From: Linderina pennispora
Taxonomy: Eukaryota; Kickxellomycota; Kickxellomycetes; Kickxellales; Kickxellaceae
Assembly: GCF_002104995.1 (NCBI RefSeq)
Contig: NW_024468396.1
Coordinates: 1-25,857 of the forward strand
DNA: 25,857 nucleotides
Direction: 5' to 3'
Below are positions 17,241-25,857 of the stretch, in pieces (the first letter of the stretch is position 1; each line of letters opens with the position of its first letter). The position numbers were made by a program, and so were the translations under genes. The notes beneath the pieces are model-generated. The model ran no database searches, was not told the origin of the DNA, and was given only the letters and a program-made list of their open reading frames with translations.

Positions 17241-17852
17241 ATGTTTTCTATCCGCCTACTTCTTTCTCGCGCAGCTGCTGCTGCCCCCCGCAGAGCTGTC
17301 GTCTGGTGCCAGCCGCACCGTGCTCAGCTCGCCAGCACGCAGCGTCTCTATGCAACCAGCATCGACAATGGCATGACTCCGAGCCAGCAGGCCAACGAGC
17401 ACATGCGCCAGGGTATCGATGAAATGTCTCGAGGCAACCTGGCCCAGGCGCTCAACAGCTTCTCGCACTCACTAGCACTGAATCCGACTGCCGATGGGCA
17501 CTACAACAACGGCATATGTCTCTACTCGCTGGGGAACGTGGACGAGGCGCTGGACCACTGGGAGAAGGCACTGAGCATTGATCCATCGCAGGCCGACGCC
17601 CATGTCAATGCAGGCAATGTATATTTCATGAACAAGAAGGATGCGGACAGCGCGATCAGGCACCTGAAGAAGGCAATTGAGCTGTCGCCAAAGGATGCGG
17701 AAATCCAGTTCAACCTGGCCTGTATATACGAGGCAACCAGCCAGCTCGAGTGGGCCATCAAGATGTACGACAGTGCGGCAAGGCTGGGCCTGGAGAAGGC
17801 AAAGACACATATGCGCAATGCAGTGGCAAAGCAGATGAAAAAGTCCATCTGA
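17241..17852 (+). CDS. Mitochondrial TPR-repeat protein, 203 aa
   Basis: The first ~38 residues are rich in Arg, Ala and Ser without acidic residues (MFSIRLLLSRAAAAAPRRAV, then QRLYATS), a typical mitochondrial presequence. Four tetratricopeptide repeats follow at about 49-82, 83-116, 117-150 and 151-184. They show the usual Gly/Ala/Pro spacing, for example HYNNGICLYSLGNVDEALDH and AHVNAGNVYFMNKKDADSAI. Such repeats act as protein-binding scaffolds; the partner cannot be read from sequence. The start at 17241 is chosen because it opens the presequence and follows the promoter shared with RRN3. The frame is complete, without introns. The downstream gene converges on it. Confidence 0.85.
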   Translation: MFSIRLLLSRAAAAAPRRAVVWCQPHRAQLASTQRLYATSIDNGMTPSQQANEHMRQGIDEMSRGNLAQALNSFSHSLALNPTADGHYNNGICLYSLGNVDEALDHWEKALSIDPSQADAHVNAGNVYFMNKKDADSAIRHLKKAIELSPKDAEIQFNLACIYEATSQLEWAIKMYDSAARLGLEKAKTHMRNAVAKQMKKSI

Positions 17853-17902
17853 ACAACCACGTAATCAATAAATACATAAAGTGGAAAGGGGTAACAAATA
17901 TT

Positions 17903-20900
17903 TTACAGACGATTACTATCAGCAGCAGCCGTTGTTGGAATTTGATGCGCACACGCACGGCCCGAGCCACCATAGGAGGCAGTTGTAGCACAGGTGGAAT
18001 GGCGATGCAAGGGCTGCGCGCACAGTGCCCGACCGCCTCGATGTCGCCATGCTGGATGGTCGGTGCGATCGATACACGTGCCGCCAGGAACTGTCCACCA
18101 GCGGGTTTCGCCCAGCACTGTCGACAGCGACACTAGCACCTGGTCGCTGGGCATTGGCTGCTGGTACTTGAACAGGCACCATGCGGGGACGGCCGCTCAT
18201 ATGCCGCTTGTTGCGCTTGCGCGCGTGCCTGCTTGAAGATGACCAGAACGAGCATCGGCAGCTGAAGCAGTCGCAGCAGGCAATCTCTAGATCCGTGTTG
18301 GAGTTGGCATCGGTTTCGGGGTCCAGATCCAGCACCTGCATCTCATAGATATCCGCTGGACGCCTTTGCCTGCGCCATTTGGCGAGACTGCTGCGGTAGA
18401 GGCGGGGCAGGCGATGGAAGGGCATCTGGACCACCACTGCCTTGTTTGCTTCTGCGGAGGCAGTCAGCAGAGTAGGCGAGCGCGAGTGCGCAGTTAGCGC
18501 TCGCTGCGACCGGTGCTTGAGCTGAGACTTTAGGTCAGCTACAGGCCCCCTGCTGGTCTTGGCCTCGCGATCTGAGCTTGACGCTTCGTGCGCTGTGCTC
18601 TGACCCGTTGTTTCTGTCTCAGACTGCCTGGTCCCTGAAGTGGACATGTTTCCGGTCACTGTTGCCCGCCGCCGCCTTAACCCAGATGTATCTCTGGCTG
18701 CTTTCCCGGGGCTCGCCCACGGCTCTGGTCGGGCTGGTTCGGCCATGCTGCTGCGTCGACCCGCAGAGAAAAAAGACGACCCAGAGCTGAGCTTGGGGAA
18801 CAGGTTTGGGCACTCAGCAGGGATCTCGCAGCAGTCGCCGGTCTTGTCGTTGTGGCCTGGGTGGTAGAACGAGGGCATGCCTTCGGGTAGGCTGCTTTGG
18901 TTCGGCGCCTGTGACGGGGGCCCGTTGGCAATGTGCCGCACAGAAATGGTGTGCGAATCAGGCTGCCCTTCGGTTGCCAGCAGAGTCGGGTTGGGTCGGG
19001 AACTGGTACTGTGGCATAGTCCCCGCCTTGCTAGCGCTTACATCCAGTCCGTTGGAGCGGCGGCGGAGCAGGCTCATACGGAAATCTGCCTCGTTGCTGG
19101 CCTGAGTAGCAGCCGCCGTGGGCTCAGAAGGCTGTTTTGGGGTCTCCAGCAGGCTGACATGAGGTGTTTGCTGGACAGCAGCATTTGAGGCGCGGATGCT
19201 GGCAGCCGACTCCTGCTGCTCTTGCAGGGGCTCGAGGAGGAACCCTGATTCCTCCTTTTCCACTGGCACCATTATCAGATGCCGGTTGCTGTGGACAGTG
19301 GACTGGACGGCTGTGTTTGCCTGTGTCGGCATGCCACTACTGGTCCACGACCCAAAGACATCGTTGCTGAGGAGGTCCGAAAAGCTGACAATTTCTGCCG
19401 ACTCCTGCACGCCAGGGGCCGCTAGCCTGGCTGCAGACTTGGCGGCTGTGGCTGCCACAGCTTCGGCTTCAGCAGCAGCCTCTGCCATACCCTTCTTTGA
19501 CCCGTCACTCGGGTCCTTCATGGACACCTCTTTGCCATCAACCCTGATAACATAGTTATGCGCATCTCTATCGGGGCCATCGTCGAGCTCGCTCAACGCA
19601 AACGAGCCAATATCCGACTCGGCAATAGACATACCGGCCAGGTCGTAGCCAGCATCAGTCACATACGACTCAATATTGTGTCGCTCGATATCATCGCGCG
19701 GCACAATATCCTCGTCAGCGAGGCTGTCGCCCGATGTGTGCATCAGGATCTCGACGGCCTGGTGGCGCCGGATGACCTCCTTGCCGCCTTTAGTCCATTC
19801 CTGGTCGAGCTTCTTGACGTCGTCAGACTTTGGCATCCGGCTGCGCGCGGGCTCCAGAGTACTGGTTCGACGTGAACGTGGGTGGCTAGTGCCCCGCGGC
19901 TCAGTAGATGCCTTGGACTCGGTACTGAGAGGCGGAGCATGAGGCTTCGGCCCCTGAGCATCTGGTGCATGTGCAGGGGGCTGGGCCGGTGTAGTAGAAG
20001 CATGTACTTCTGGCTGCATGGGCTCTGCCGTCGACACATGGGCTGCCAGGTCCTTCCCAGTCATCAGCCTCTCCCGGGACGTGCTCTTGGCACGGCGCGT
20101 GCTGCCTTGTGACCTTCTGCGGACAGCACTATATCTGTCCTGCGCTTGATCTCGACCATTTGTGGCTTGCTATTAACACTGGCTGGTGGCTCTGAAGGAC
20201 GAGCTAGATCGATAGGAATTGCGGAGAGCGGCGTAGATAGAGGTGCAGATAGAGGTGCAGCGAAGGGTGCAGCGAAGGGTGCAGAGGCAGCAGGGATTGG
20301 CATAGCTCCAGTACTGGTCACCTGCCGCTGGGAACTCAGCGACGCGGTAGTAAACCCAGCAGGCGGCAGAACAGACACACCTCTCACGTTACCTGCAGAC
20401 GGCACTACAGCAGTACCAGTGACTGCGCGAGCCGCAGAACTGACCGCCTGGTACATTCTATTAACATGGGGCTCGCCCGAGTCAATTACCACCGGCTGAC
20501 GCGACACCTGCCTTGAGCCCTGGCCCACATCACTACCGCCGTCGACAAACACCAGCTGGGATTTCAAAGCAACCTGGCTCTTAACCACAGCTGACGGCGG
20601 GCGGCAACGTGCCTCTGGCTGCATCTCGGGCAGCTCCACTGTCCGTAGCTGCGGCTCCGCCAGTGTAGCGCCTGAAGCACTAGTCCCAGACACACCCTGG
20701 TCGCTGGAGAAATGCTGGATGTCGACCCAGCCCAGGGGCATGCGGTTATACACGAACCGGTCGCCTGGGGACCCGTCAATGTGCGGGCGCACAGACGCCC
20801 GACTGTCGTTGTCGATGGTCAGGTGGGGGCTGCTTTCGGGCGGCTCCGAAAATGTCACTGCGGCACTGCGCAGGCGACGTGCGAGCTGGTTGGCATCCAC

Positions 20901-20954
20901 GCCTTTGTTGTGCGGGTTGTCGGCGGAGTAGCGACGCTGCTGACGCTGCTGCAT
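17903..20954 (-). CDS. Long, mostly disordered protein of unknown function, broken by frameshifts
   Basis: I do not recognise this gene. It starts at ATG 20954 (MQQRQQRRYSADNPHNKG) and runs in one frame to about 20130. The next frame gives DRYSAVRRRSQGSTRRAKST and continues to about 19000. The first frame then resumes at LLATEGQPDSHTISVRHIAN and runs to about 18190. Before the slip the protein is Ser/Pro/Ala-rich with short repeats (APFAAPFAAPLSAPLSTPLS). Near the C-terminus is a basic stretch (LARLYRSSLAKWRRQRR-like) and Cys-rich ACCDCFSCRC. The last part changes frame again: AWCLFKYQQPMPSDQVLVSL and LGETRWWTVPGGTCIDR, then IQHGDIEAVGHCARSPCIAI. These look like one folded Cys/Trp-containing domain. 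The exact end is uncertain (about 17903-17919). Slips of both signs occur, so sequencing errors are likelier than a single intron. Confidence 0.55.
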
Positions 20955-22007
20955 ATCCGGCTGCTGTGGTGCATGACCGAGGCAAGTGCTTCTGTGGCAG
21001 GCCCAGTGTTTGTCCTAGTGTGGGTGCTTTTTCTTTTAGCTGCAGTGTATACATGGTTCAGCTTCTTTTGGCTGCTTCTTTTTTGAATTATCGTTGTAGA
21101 ATGGACAGGTAGTAGGTGATATGCTTGCACCACCTTTGTTTGCCTCCATTTTTGGATGTGCTATACAGTCACCTACCGTTCCTATGCTGTCGACTGTTAT
21201 CAAAGAGGAAAAAATTGGTATCGCGAGTTATGATATCCGGCGTAGTCTCCGCTGATGGTGCAATAGTGGCTACAATGTAGTAGAATAGCTAAAGTTGAGA
21301 TATTAAAAAGAAGGCTTGGGGGAAAAAGAGAGAAGGGAACGCGAGACTTTGCGTTTCAAAAAACGACTGAATGCATGCTTGAAAAAATCACCAATGCATG
21401 ACCAAGAGCGAAAAAAAGGCTGGCTGCACTTTCTACCCTATTCAATGAGGGCAATGTGCGGCTCGAGCCATGTGAAGCCTAGTCATAGACCTCTCCGACA
21501 ATGGCCAAAGGAAAATGCGCATGCTGCGTATCCGAATATCCCCCTGCGTGTGCTTGGTGCGGGATTTGTACCCTTTCCTCGCCCTGTTTCGGTCCCTGGC
21601 ACTACTGACCGTCGAATCTTCGCCAAGCCGAGATCGCGAGCGTCCATAGGGCAAATAGTGCAGAATGATCAGCTGCACAAAAGCATGTCTGCCACTACCT
21701 CCCCCACAGAAGCTAGGAGCTGGGGCAGCAGTTAGAGATATAGTGTTGGCTGTCTAGTTGGGGGAGGGACGCAATTCACCACACAATTTGAAAATAATCT
21801 GTTTGTTGCTCCTTACCTAACCACCATGTGTGATGACGTATGCAGCACAAAATTAAATCGCTTTGATTGATCATCATATATGGTGGTGCACTTCCGCATG
21901 CGTGATATTCACACGTACAAGGTCATTAAATTGAAGAACGGAATGATATAAGGGTATTCGTTAAGAGGCTATCGGACAGGGTGGTATAGGGATGTGGTAT
22001 CTGTTAT
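20955..22007. other. Intergenic region without a supportable gene
   Basis: About 1 kb between the start of the 17.9-20.95 kb gene and the end of the CDC25-like gene. A 139-codon open frame at 21316-21735 (plus) has no recognisable domain or promoter context. I take the region as promoter and 3' flank. Confidence 0.45.
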
Positions 22008-24238
22008 TCAGGGGTTATTTCCAAAGTTGAGCATGCTGATGCCCGGACGCGCACTCTGCGCGCGGACAGGCGCTTCATGCGTGTCGGCAAGGTCGACATG
22101 GTCCTTCCGCCCTGCAGAGTCGGCGACTGCACCGGGGGCGGCAAACAGCGTCGTGCCTGACGTGACCGTCGCCGCCTTGTAGTGCCACGCCTTTGCCAGG
22201 CCCGCATCGTTCATGGACTTTGTGCGCTTGAACTGGCGGGTGAACTGCTGCATGCGCTGGCGGCAGTCGATGTGTGCGCGCGGTCGTTCATCTCGACGTA
22301 GTTCTGCGGCTCGCACAGCGGCTTGTGGTGGTTGAAGAAGTTGCGGTACCCGCCCTCAGCACGTAGATCTCAGGGTAGTGCAGGTGCGGGTACCGGTGCA
22401 TGTTCACCTCGCGGTCGCGCGCCGCAGATGGCTGGCCATTGACGGCGCGCGCTGGATCGAGTACTCGCAGTGCAGAATCACCACCATGCGCGTGCCCGTC
22501 CGCGGGCGCTCCAGCAGCAGCCGCTCCAGCGCCTCGATAGTCGGTGCGTTCGCCGCGCCTGCAATGTGCCCGCCCTCGAACTCGTACGGGAACCGGCAGT
22601 CAACACCAGCCGCTCGTCGTACAGGTCCTTGTACCGGCCCTCCAGCAGATCGGAACTGTTGACGCGTCGACACGCATGATCGAGTCGGTCGTCGAGGTCG
22701 TGCATGGCAGCAGGTGCCGCTCCGTCTGCGGCGTTTGTGCAAACGGGCTGATTGCGTCCATCAGCACCACGGGCTCGGTCTGCATCAGCTCCTGGTCCTC
22801 CATGTCTGCTGCCGCGCCCTTGCCGCCCAGCTCCTCGTCCTCGAACGAGGTGAAGCTTGGGATGGCCGAGGCCCGGCTGCGCCGCGCTGCAGCCTGCAGG
22901 CGGTGGCGCTATTGCGCAGCGGCGTGTTTTCGGGAAACTGCTCGCTGATGGTGTCAGCATCGGCGCCCGGGCCCGCCTGCGCTGCAGGCTGAACAGCGAG
23001 CCACCGTCGTCGTATGCAGTGTCCTACGGCGTGCGAAAGTGTGTGAGTATCAGGCCCAATAAATGCATGCAGACCGTATGGGTAATCCCTGTTGAAACTG
23101 ACGTGGCGCGCAGTAATGTCATGCACTACTCCATCCCCAAGCGGAGGAAGCCGGTGTCGCACATTGCCCGGATTTGCCCTTGCACAAAAAAAGTAAACAT
23201 TGGGCTCGCCATCGGCAGCCCTCAGATTTTCGACAAAAGGATCCTTTGCGAGAAACCTGTACTGGCAGCCGAGACCCCCGCAAAGGATCCGCCCTGGAAA
23301 TGGCCGGTTCTGGCCATATTAAGAAGCCGGCGAGCTGCATCCGCCAATACACACACTATTAGGTAGACGACGTGTCCCGGTTCCGATGGGATCTCCGTGG
23401 AGATGCACCAGCAAATGACGAGCAAAATACGACCGCACACCGGCTGTGAGCCATCTCATGGACCCCACCCACATACATGACGGCAAATGACACTATGTGG
23501 GTTTGAGACAACGCAGTGGCGCATACGCAAAACCTCACACAAAGTCAAGGTGCAGGACATAAAGCGGCTCAAGTCCAAACAGCCTCCCGCTGAGAATAAA
23601 AAAAACAAAAAAGCACACAGCAAAACGGAAAAGAAAAGAAGGAGCCCAGCAGGAGACAATTACAGAAAACGTACCTCGTCGACATTAAGGCGCTCGCGGC
23701 TAAGCGAGAGCGGCGCCTGCACGCGGGCAAATTTATTGCACGGCGAGCCCACCAGCGGCGGGGCACTCCGCGGCTGCTTCACCTGCCTCCTAAACATCGT
23801 CGGCGTGGGCGAATTGAACGCAAACCCAGGCGACGCAAACTCCTCGAACCCGCGCTTGTGCCGCAGAGTCGGCGCCGGTGTGCACGCCAGCTCCCCCGCC
23901 GTGCGGTCGCTGAATGGCGAGAACATCGGCGTCTTGCGCGGCGTCGGCTCCAGATGCAGGTTGCCGTCCAGATCCGTTATCAGGTTCGCCAGTGACGGGC
24001 CGTCCTGGATCGTGGCCGGCGGCTTGTCGGAAATGTGAGACAGCTGCGTGCGCCGTGACGAAGTCGACTTGCACGGCGTTACTGCTGGATTAAAAAGGAT
24101 GGTGCCCGACGCCCGCCCGCGCTTGGTGCCACTGCTATTGCCACCGTTGTTGGTACTGGCGGGGGTGGCGGCCTGAAACGGGTTGGGCGACGACGCAAGA
24201 TCCTTCAGCAAGGATGTGTTTGTAGTGGTTGCGCTCAT
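22008..24238 (-). CDS. CDC25: Cdc25-type M-phase inducer phosphatase, with intron and many frameshifts
   Basis: Cdc25 removes inhibitory phosphates from Cdk1 and drives entry into mitosis. Exon 1 (24238-23675) encodes a disordered regulatory N-terminus with many Ser/Thr-Pro sites (TPRKTPMFSPF, FNSPTPTMFRR). It ends at a GTACGT donor (23674). The likely acceptor is a TAG ending at 23024, leaving a ~651-nt intron. Downstream come EDQELMQTEPVVLMDAISPF, SDLLEGRYKDLYDERL, VDCRFPYEFEGGHIAGAANA, the catalytic loop HCEYSIQR (22472-22449) and YPHLHYPEIYVL. Then GGYRNFFNHHKPLCEPQNYV and a C-terminal tail end at 22008. At least five one-base deletions fall between about 22900 and 22275. Every catalytic element is intact, so errors in the sequence are more likely than loss of this normally essential gene. 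Confidence 0.85.
23024..23674 (-). other. Probable intron 1 of the CDC25-like gene
   Basis: Bounded by a GTACGT donor at 23674 and a CGTAG acceptor ending at 23024. At about 651 nt it is several times longer than the other introns in the window (50, 96 and 106 nt), so a small internal exon may be hidden in it. I cannot identify one with confidence. Confidence 0.45.
23239..23290. repeat. Perfect 12-bp stem hairpin inside the probable CDC25 intron
   Basis: GGATCCTTTGCG at 23239-23250 is the exact reverse complement of CGCAAAGGATCC at 23279-23290, with a 28-nt loop. Each arm contains a GGATCC hexamer. Confidence 0.7.
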
Positions 24239-25857
24239 GTTTGTGTGGATATGGAGTAGTAATAACAGAATATAGGTAAGAAAATGTGTGCGAATGAAAA
24301 TTGAAACGAAATGAACGAAGGCGATGGGCGGGAGGGGCAGAAATGTTGAGAGATAGAGCGGTAAAAAAAACTACCAACAACGAGGGCAAAGAAAGGGAGG
24401 GAAAAGCGAGAAGAGAGCCGGTGCGAGTTGGCTGGGTATCGTAAAGGGCGAGCGATCTGAAAATTTTTCGAAAAGGTGGTTCGAGTTGAAGGGGGGAAAT
24501 AAATAAAGCCCTAATTTTTTGTGCTTTTCAGGAACAGAAAATGTGATTTGTGAAGTGTTAGAGTAAACAAAAGATTTGGATGAGGGCGAGATAGCCAAGG
24601 CTGTCTACGATATAGAGAGCCTTTCCCGCTCGGGGGGGGGTTCGAGTAGTGTTTGACAGAGTAGGCGGGTGACAAAGCTCGCTTGTGCAGCAGCAGACGG
24701 GAATGGCAAATCCCACAGCAGACCAGCTTGAATATAAAGCAGACTAGAGCTGGGAGTAGTCTGGTTGAACAGCAATAAAACGAGGCAGCTTGTCAGGAGG
24801 AGCACAGGGAGGTCCTGCGAATAAAAACAACAGCTGTGGGTAAAATAATGGTAAAATCAAAATATACGGTCTCGTCTCTGGTAACTGCAAAGCTATGGTA
24901 AGCACGCACGCTGGAAGAAACAAAAGTAATAATAAAAATGCGAATTTGCGTCAAGGGAAGAGGTAATGCTATATAGCCGTTAAGAAGGTCGTGAGTGAAC
25001 GAGTGAGGCTGAATGCCGCAAAAAAGGGAGAAAGTAAGCGTGGGCAGCAACCAGAGGAGAAAAGCCATGAAAAGAGACGAGGAAGAGAGTGTCTGAAAAC
25101 CGAGCAATGCGGGCTTTATAGCAGACGCTCGTTTCAAAGGAAGCGCATTTAGTGTAAACAAGGTGCTGCACCTATCCATGCATTGATTTCCGTGCACCAG
25201 TTTGCTCCCTGTATATGTCGTATCTGAATAGCGCCCATTAGTCCAGGAACACTAGACAAATAACAAGGCATGTCCAAGAAGGGGAAGCCAGGCTTGTGTC
25301 TGCCATTGAGCAGAAAAACGGCTCTTTGTCTGACTGGGTGGTGGCCCTTTGGGGAGGGGAAGGCTGTGTTCCCGTCTGTTCGCGTTTGACACACATACAT
25401 GCTCTTCGTGCCACGCACGTACGAAAAAGAAGCGCAGAAACCGAGAAGAGACCTGCATTCTTTCTGTCAGTGCTAGTTACGTCTGCTGCCCCTACACCAT
25501 AGTCTCTTGCTGTCTACTGCTGCACCATCAACAATGGCCGGTTGTAATTAATTGCAGGTGCTGGACGGCCAGGCCAAGCCTACATGGCAGTGCTACTTTT
25601 ACATCAGGCAGGCTTGTGAAGAAAGAAAAATAGCGCAGAAGTAGAGACCAACGTTGTTCCTCAGCCTCCCCGCAAACCGGTCTCAAGGACCATGTGAACA
25701 ATGTGTGGGCGGAAATGCGTCCGATGATGAAGTATCGATTGTTTGAGTTTAATTAGCCGCCGGCCAAGAGTGCGGGGCTTGCAAATGCGCATGAGTACAT
25801 GGCGCTTTTGGAATATGCCTGTGGCTAGCAAAAATAAAGGTGGCGAGCAGCATGTCA
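24239..25857. other. Upstream region of the CDC25-like gene; no gene supported
   Basis: About 1.6 kb with open frames up to 134 codons (for example 24793-25197, minus). None shows a recognisable domain, a credible start context or good codon use. The first ~900 bp are purine-rich on the plus strand, that is CT-rich on the CDC25 coding strand, as expected for a fungal promoter and leader. A G9 run sits near 24633-24641. Confidence 0.45.

Noticed and set aside
17758-17991. Frame continuing the unknown protein into the TPR gene
   Set aside because: It would overlap the TPR coding region on the opposite strand, and its end is hydrophobic noise; the true stop is probably near 17903-17919.
21316-21735. 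139-codon open frame on the plus strand
   Set aside because: Basic, low-complexity translation without a domain, and no promoter motif I could identify; it lies in the long flank between two genes.
24470-24660. GGTTCGAGT strings resembling a tRNA T-arm
   Set aside because: No acceptor stem, D-arm or anticodon arm can be folded around either occurrence.
24793-25197. 134-codon open frame on the minus strand upstream of CDC25
   Set aside because: The hydrophobic translation comes from a CT-rich promoter strand; no coherent membrane-protein pattern or homology is visible.

Overview
This is nuclear DNA from a filamentous or early-diverging fungus. The evidence is short GT-AG introns (about 38-106 nt where I can place them), clear TATA boxes, GC-rich third codon positions, and fungal-type single-copy genes: acetyl-CoA carboxylase, Vta1, a Snx41/Atg20-type sorting nexin, Rrn3 and Cdc25. 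The style of the disordered, Ser/Pro/Gln-rich proteins is reminiscent of Kickxellales-type Zoopagomycota, but that placement is only a guess.

Layout. 1-3056: the 3' end of acetyl-CoA carboxylase, a convergent VTA1-like gene and an unrecognised acidic, possibly secreted protein; all three are broken by single-base indels. 3619-12199: an accessory island bounded by a 2122-bp inverted duplication (arms 3619-5740 and 10078-12199, no net indel). Each arm carries a secreted RNase T2 gene with its TATA promoter and, at the inner edge, the last ~38 codons of an unrelated truncated gene. The 4.3-kb spacer holds a six-cysteine small secreted protein with two introns, a decayed secreted-protein relic, a second small secreted protein, an isopenicillin-N-synthase-like 2-oxoglutarate/Fe(II) oxygenase and a dead cysteine-rich locus. 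12284-17852: an intact core block with SNX41/ATG20, RRN3 (one intron) and a divergent mitochondrial TPR protein. 17.9-20.95 kb: a long, mostly disordered protein of unknown function, readable only across several frames. 22008-24238: a Cdc25-type dual-specificity phosphatase with a probable ~650-nt intron and many frameshifts. 24239-25857: no supportable gene.

Main points of interest. (1) The inverted RNase T2 duplication has a U-shaped divergence profile by eye: about 7 differences in 173 bp at the inner edge, 1 in the ~1.8-kb middle (noncoding promoter included) and 7 in 150 bp at the outer edge. This suggests homogenisation of the middle by gene conversion, and arms able to invert the effector-like cassette between them. 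(2) Both arms share the same truncated gene tail, so the unit looks like a copied fragment of another locus. (3) Frameshifts are confined to 1-3.1 kb and 17.9-23 kb, while about 8.6 kb of coding sequence elsewhere has none. That pattern fits poor consensus quality better than real gene death.
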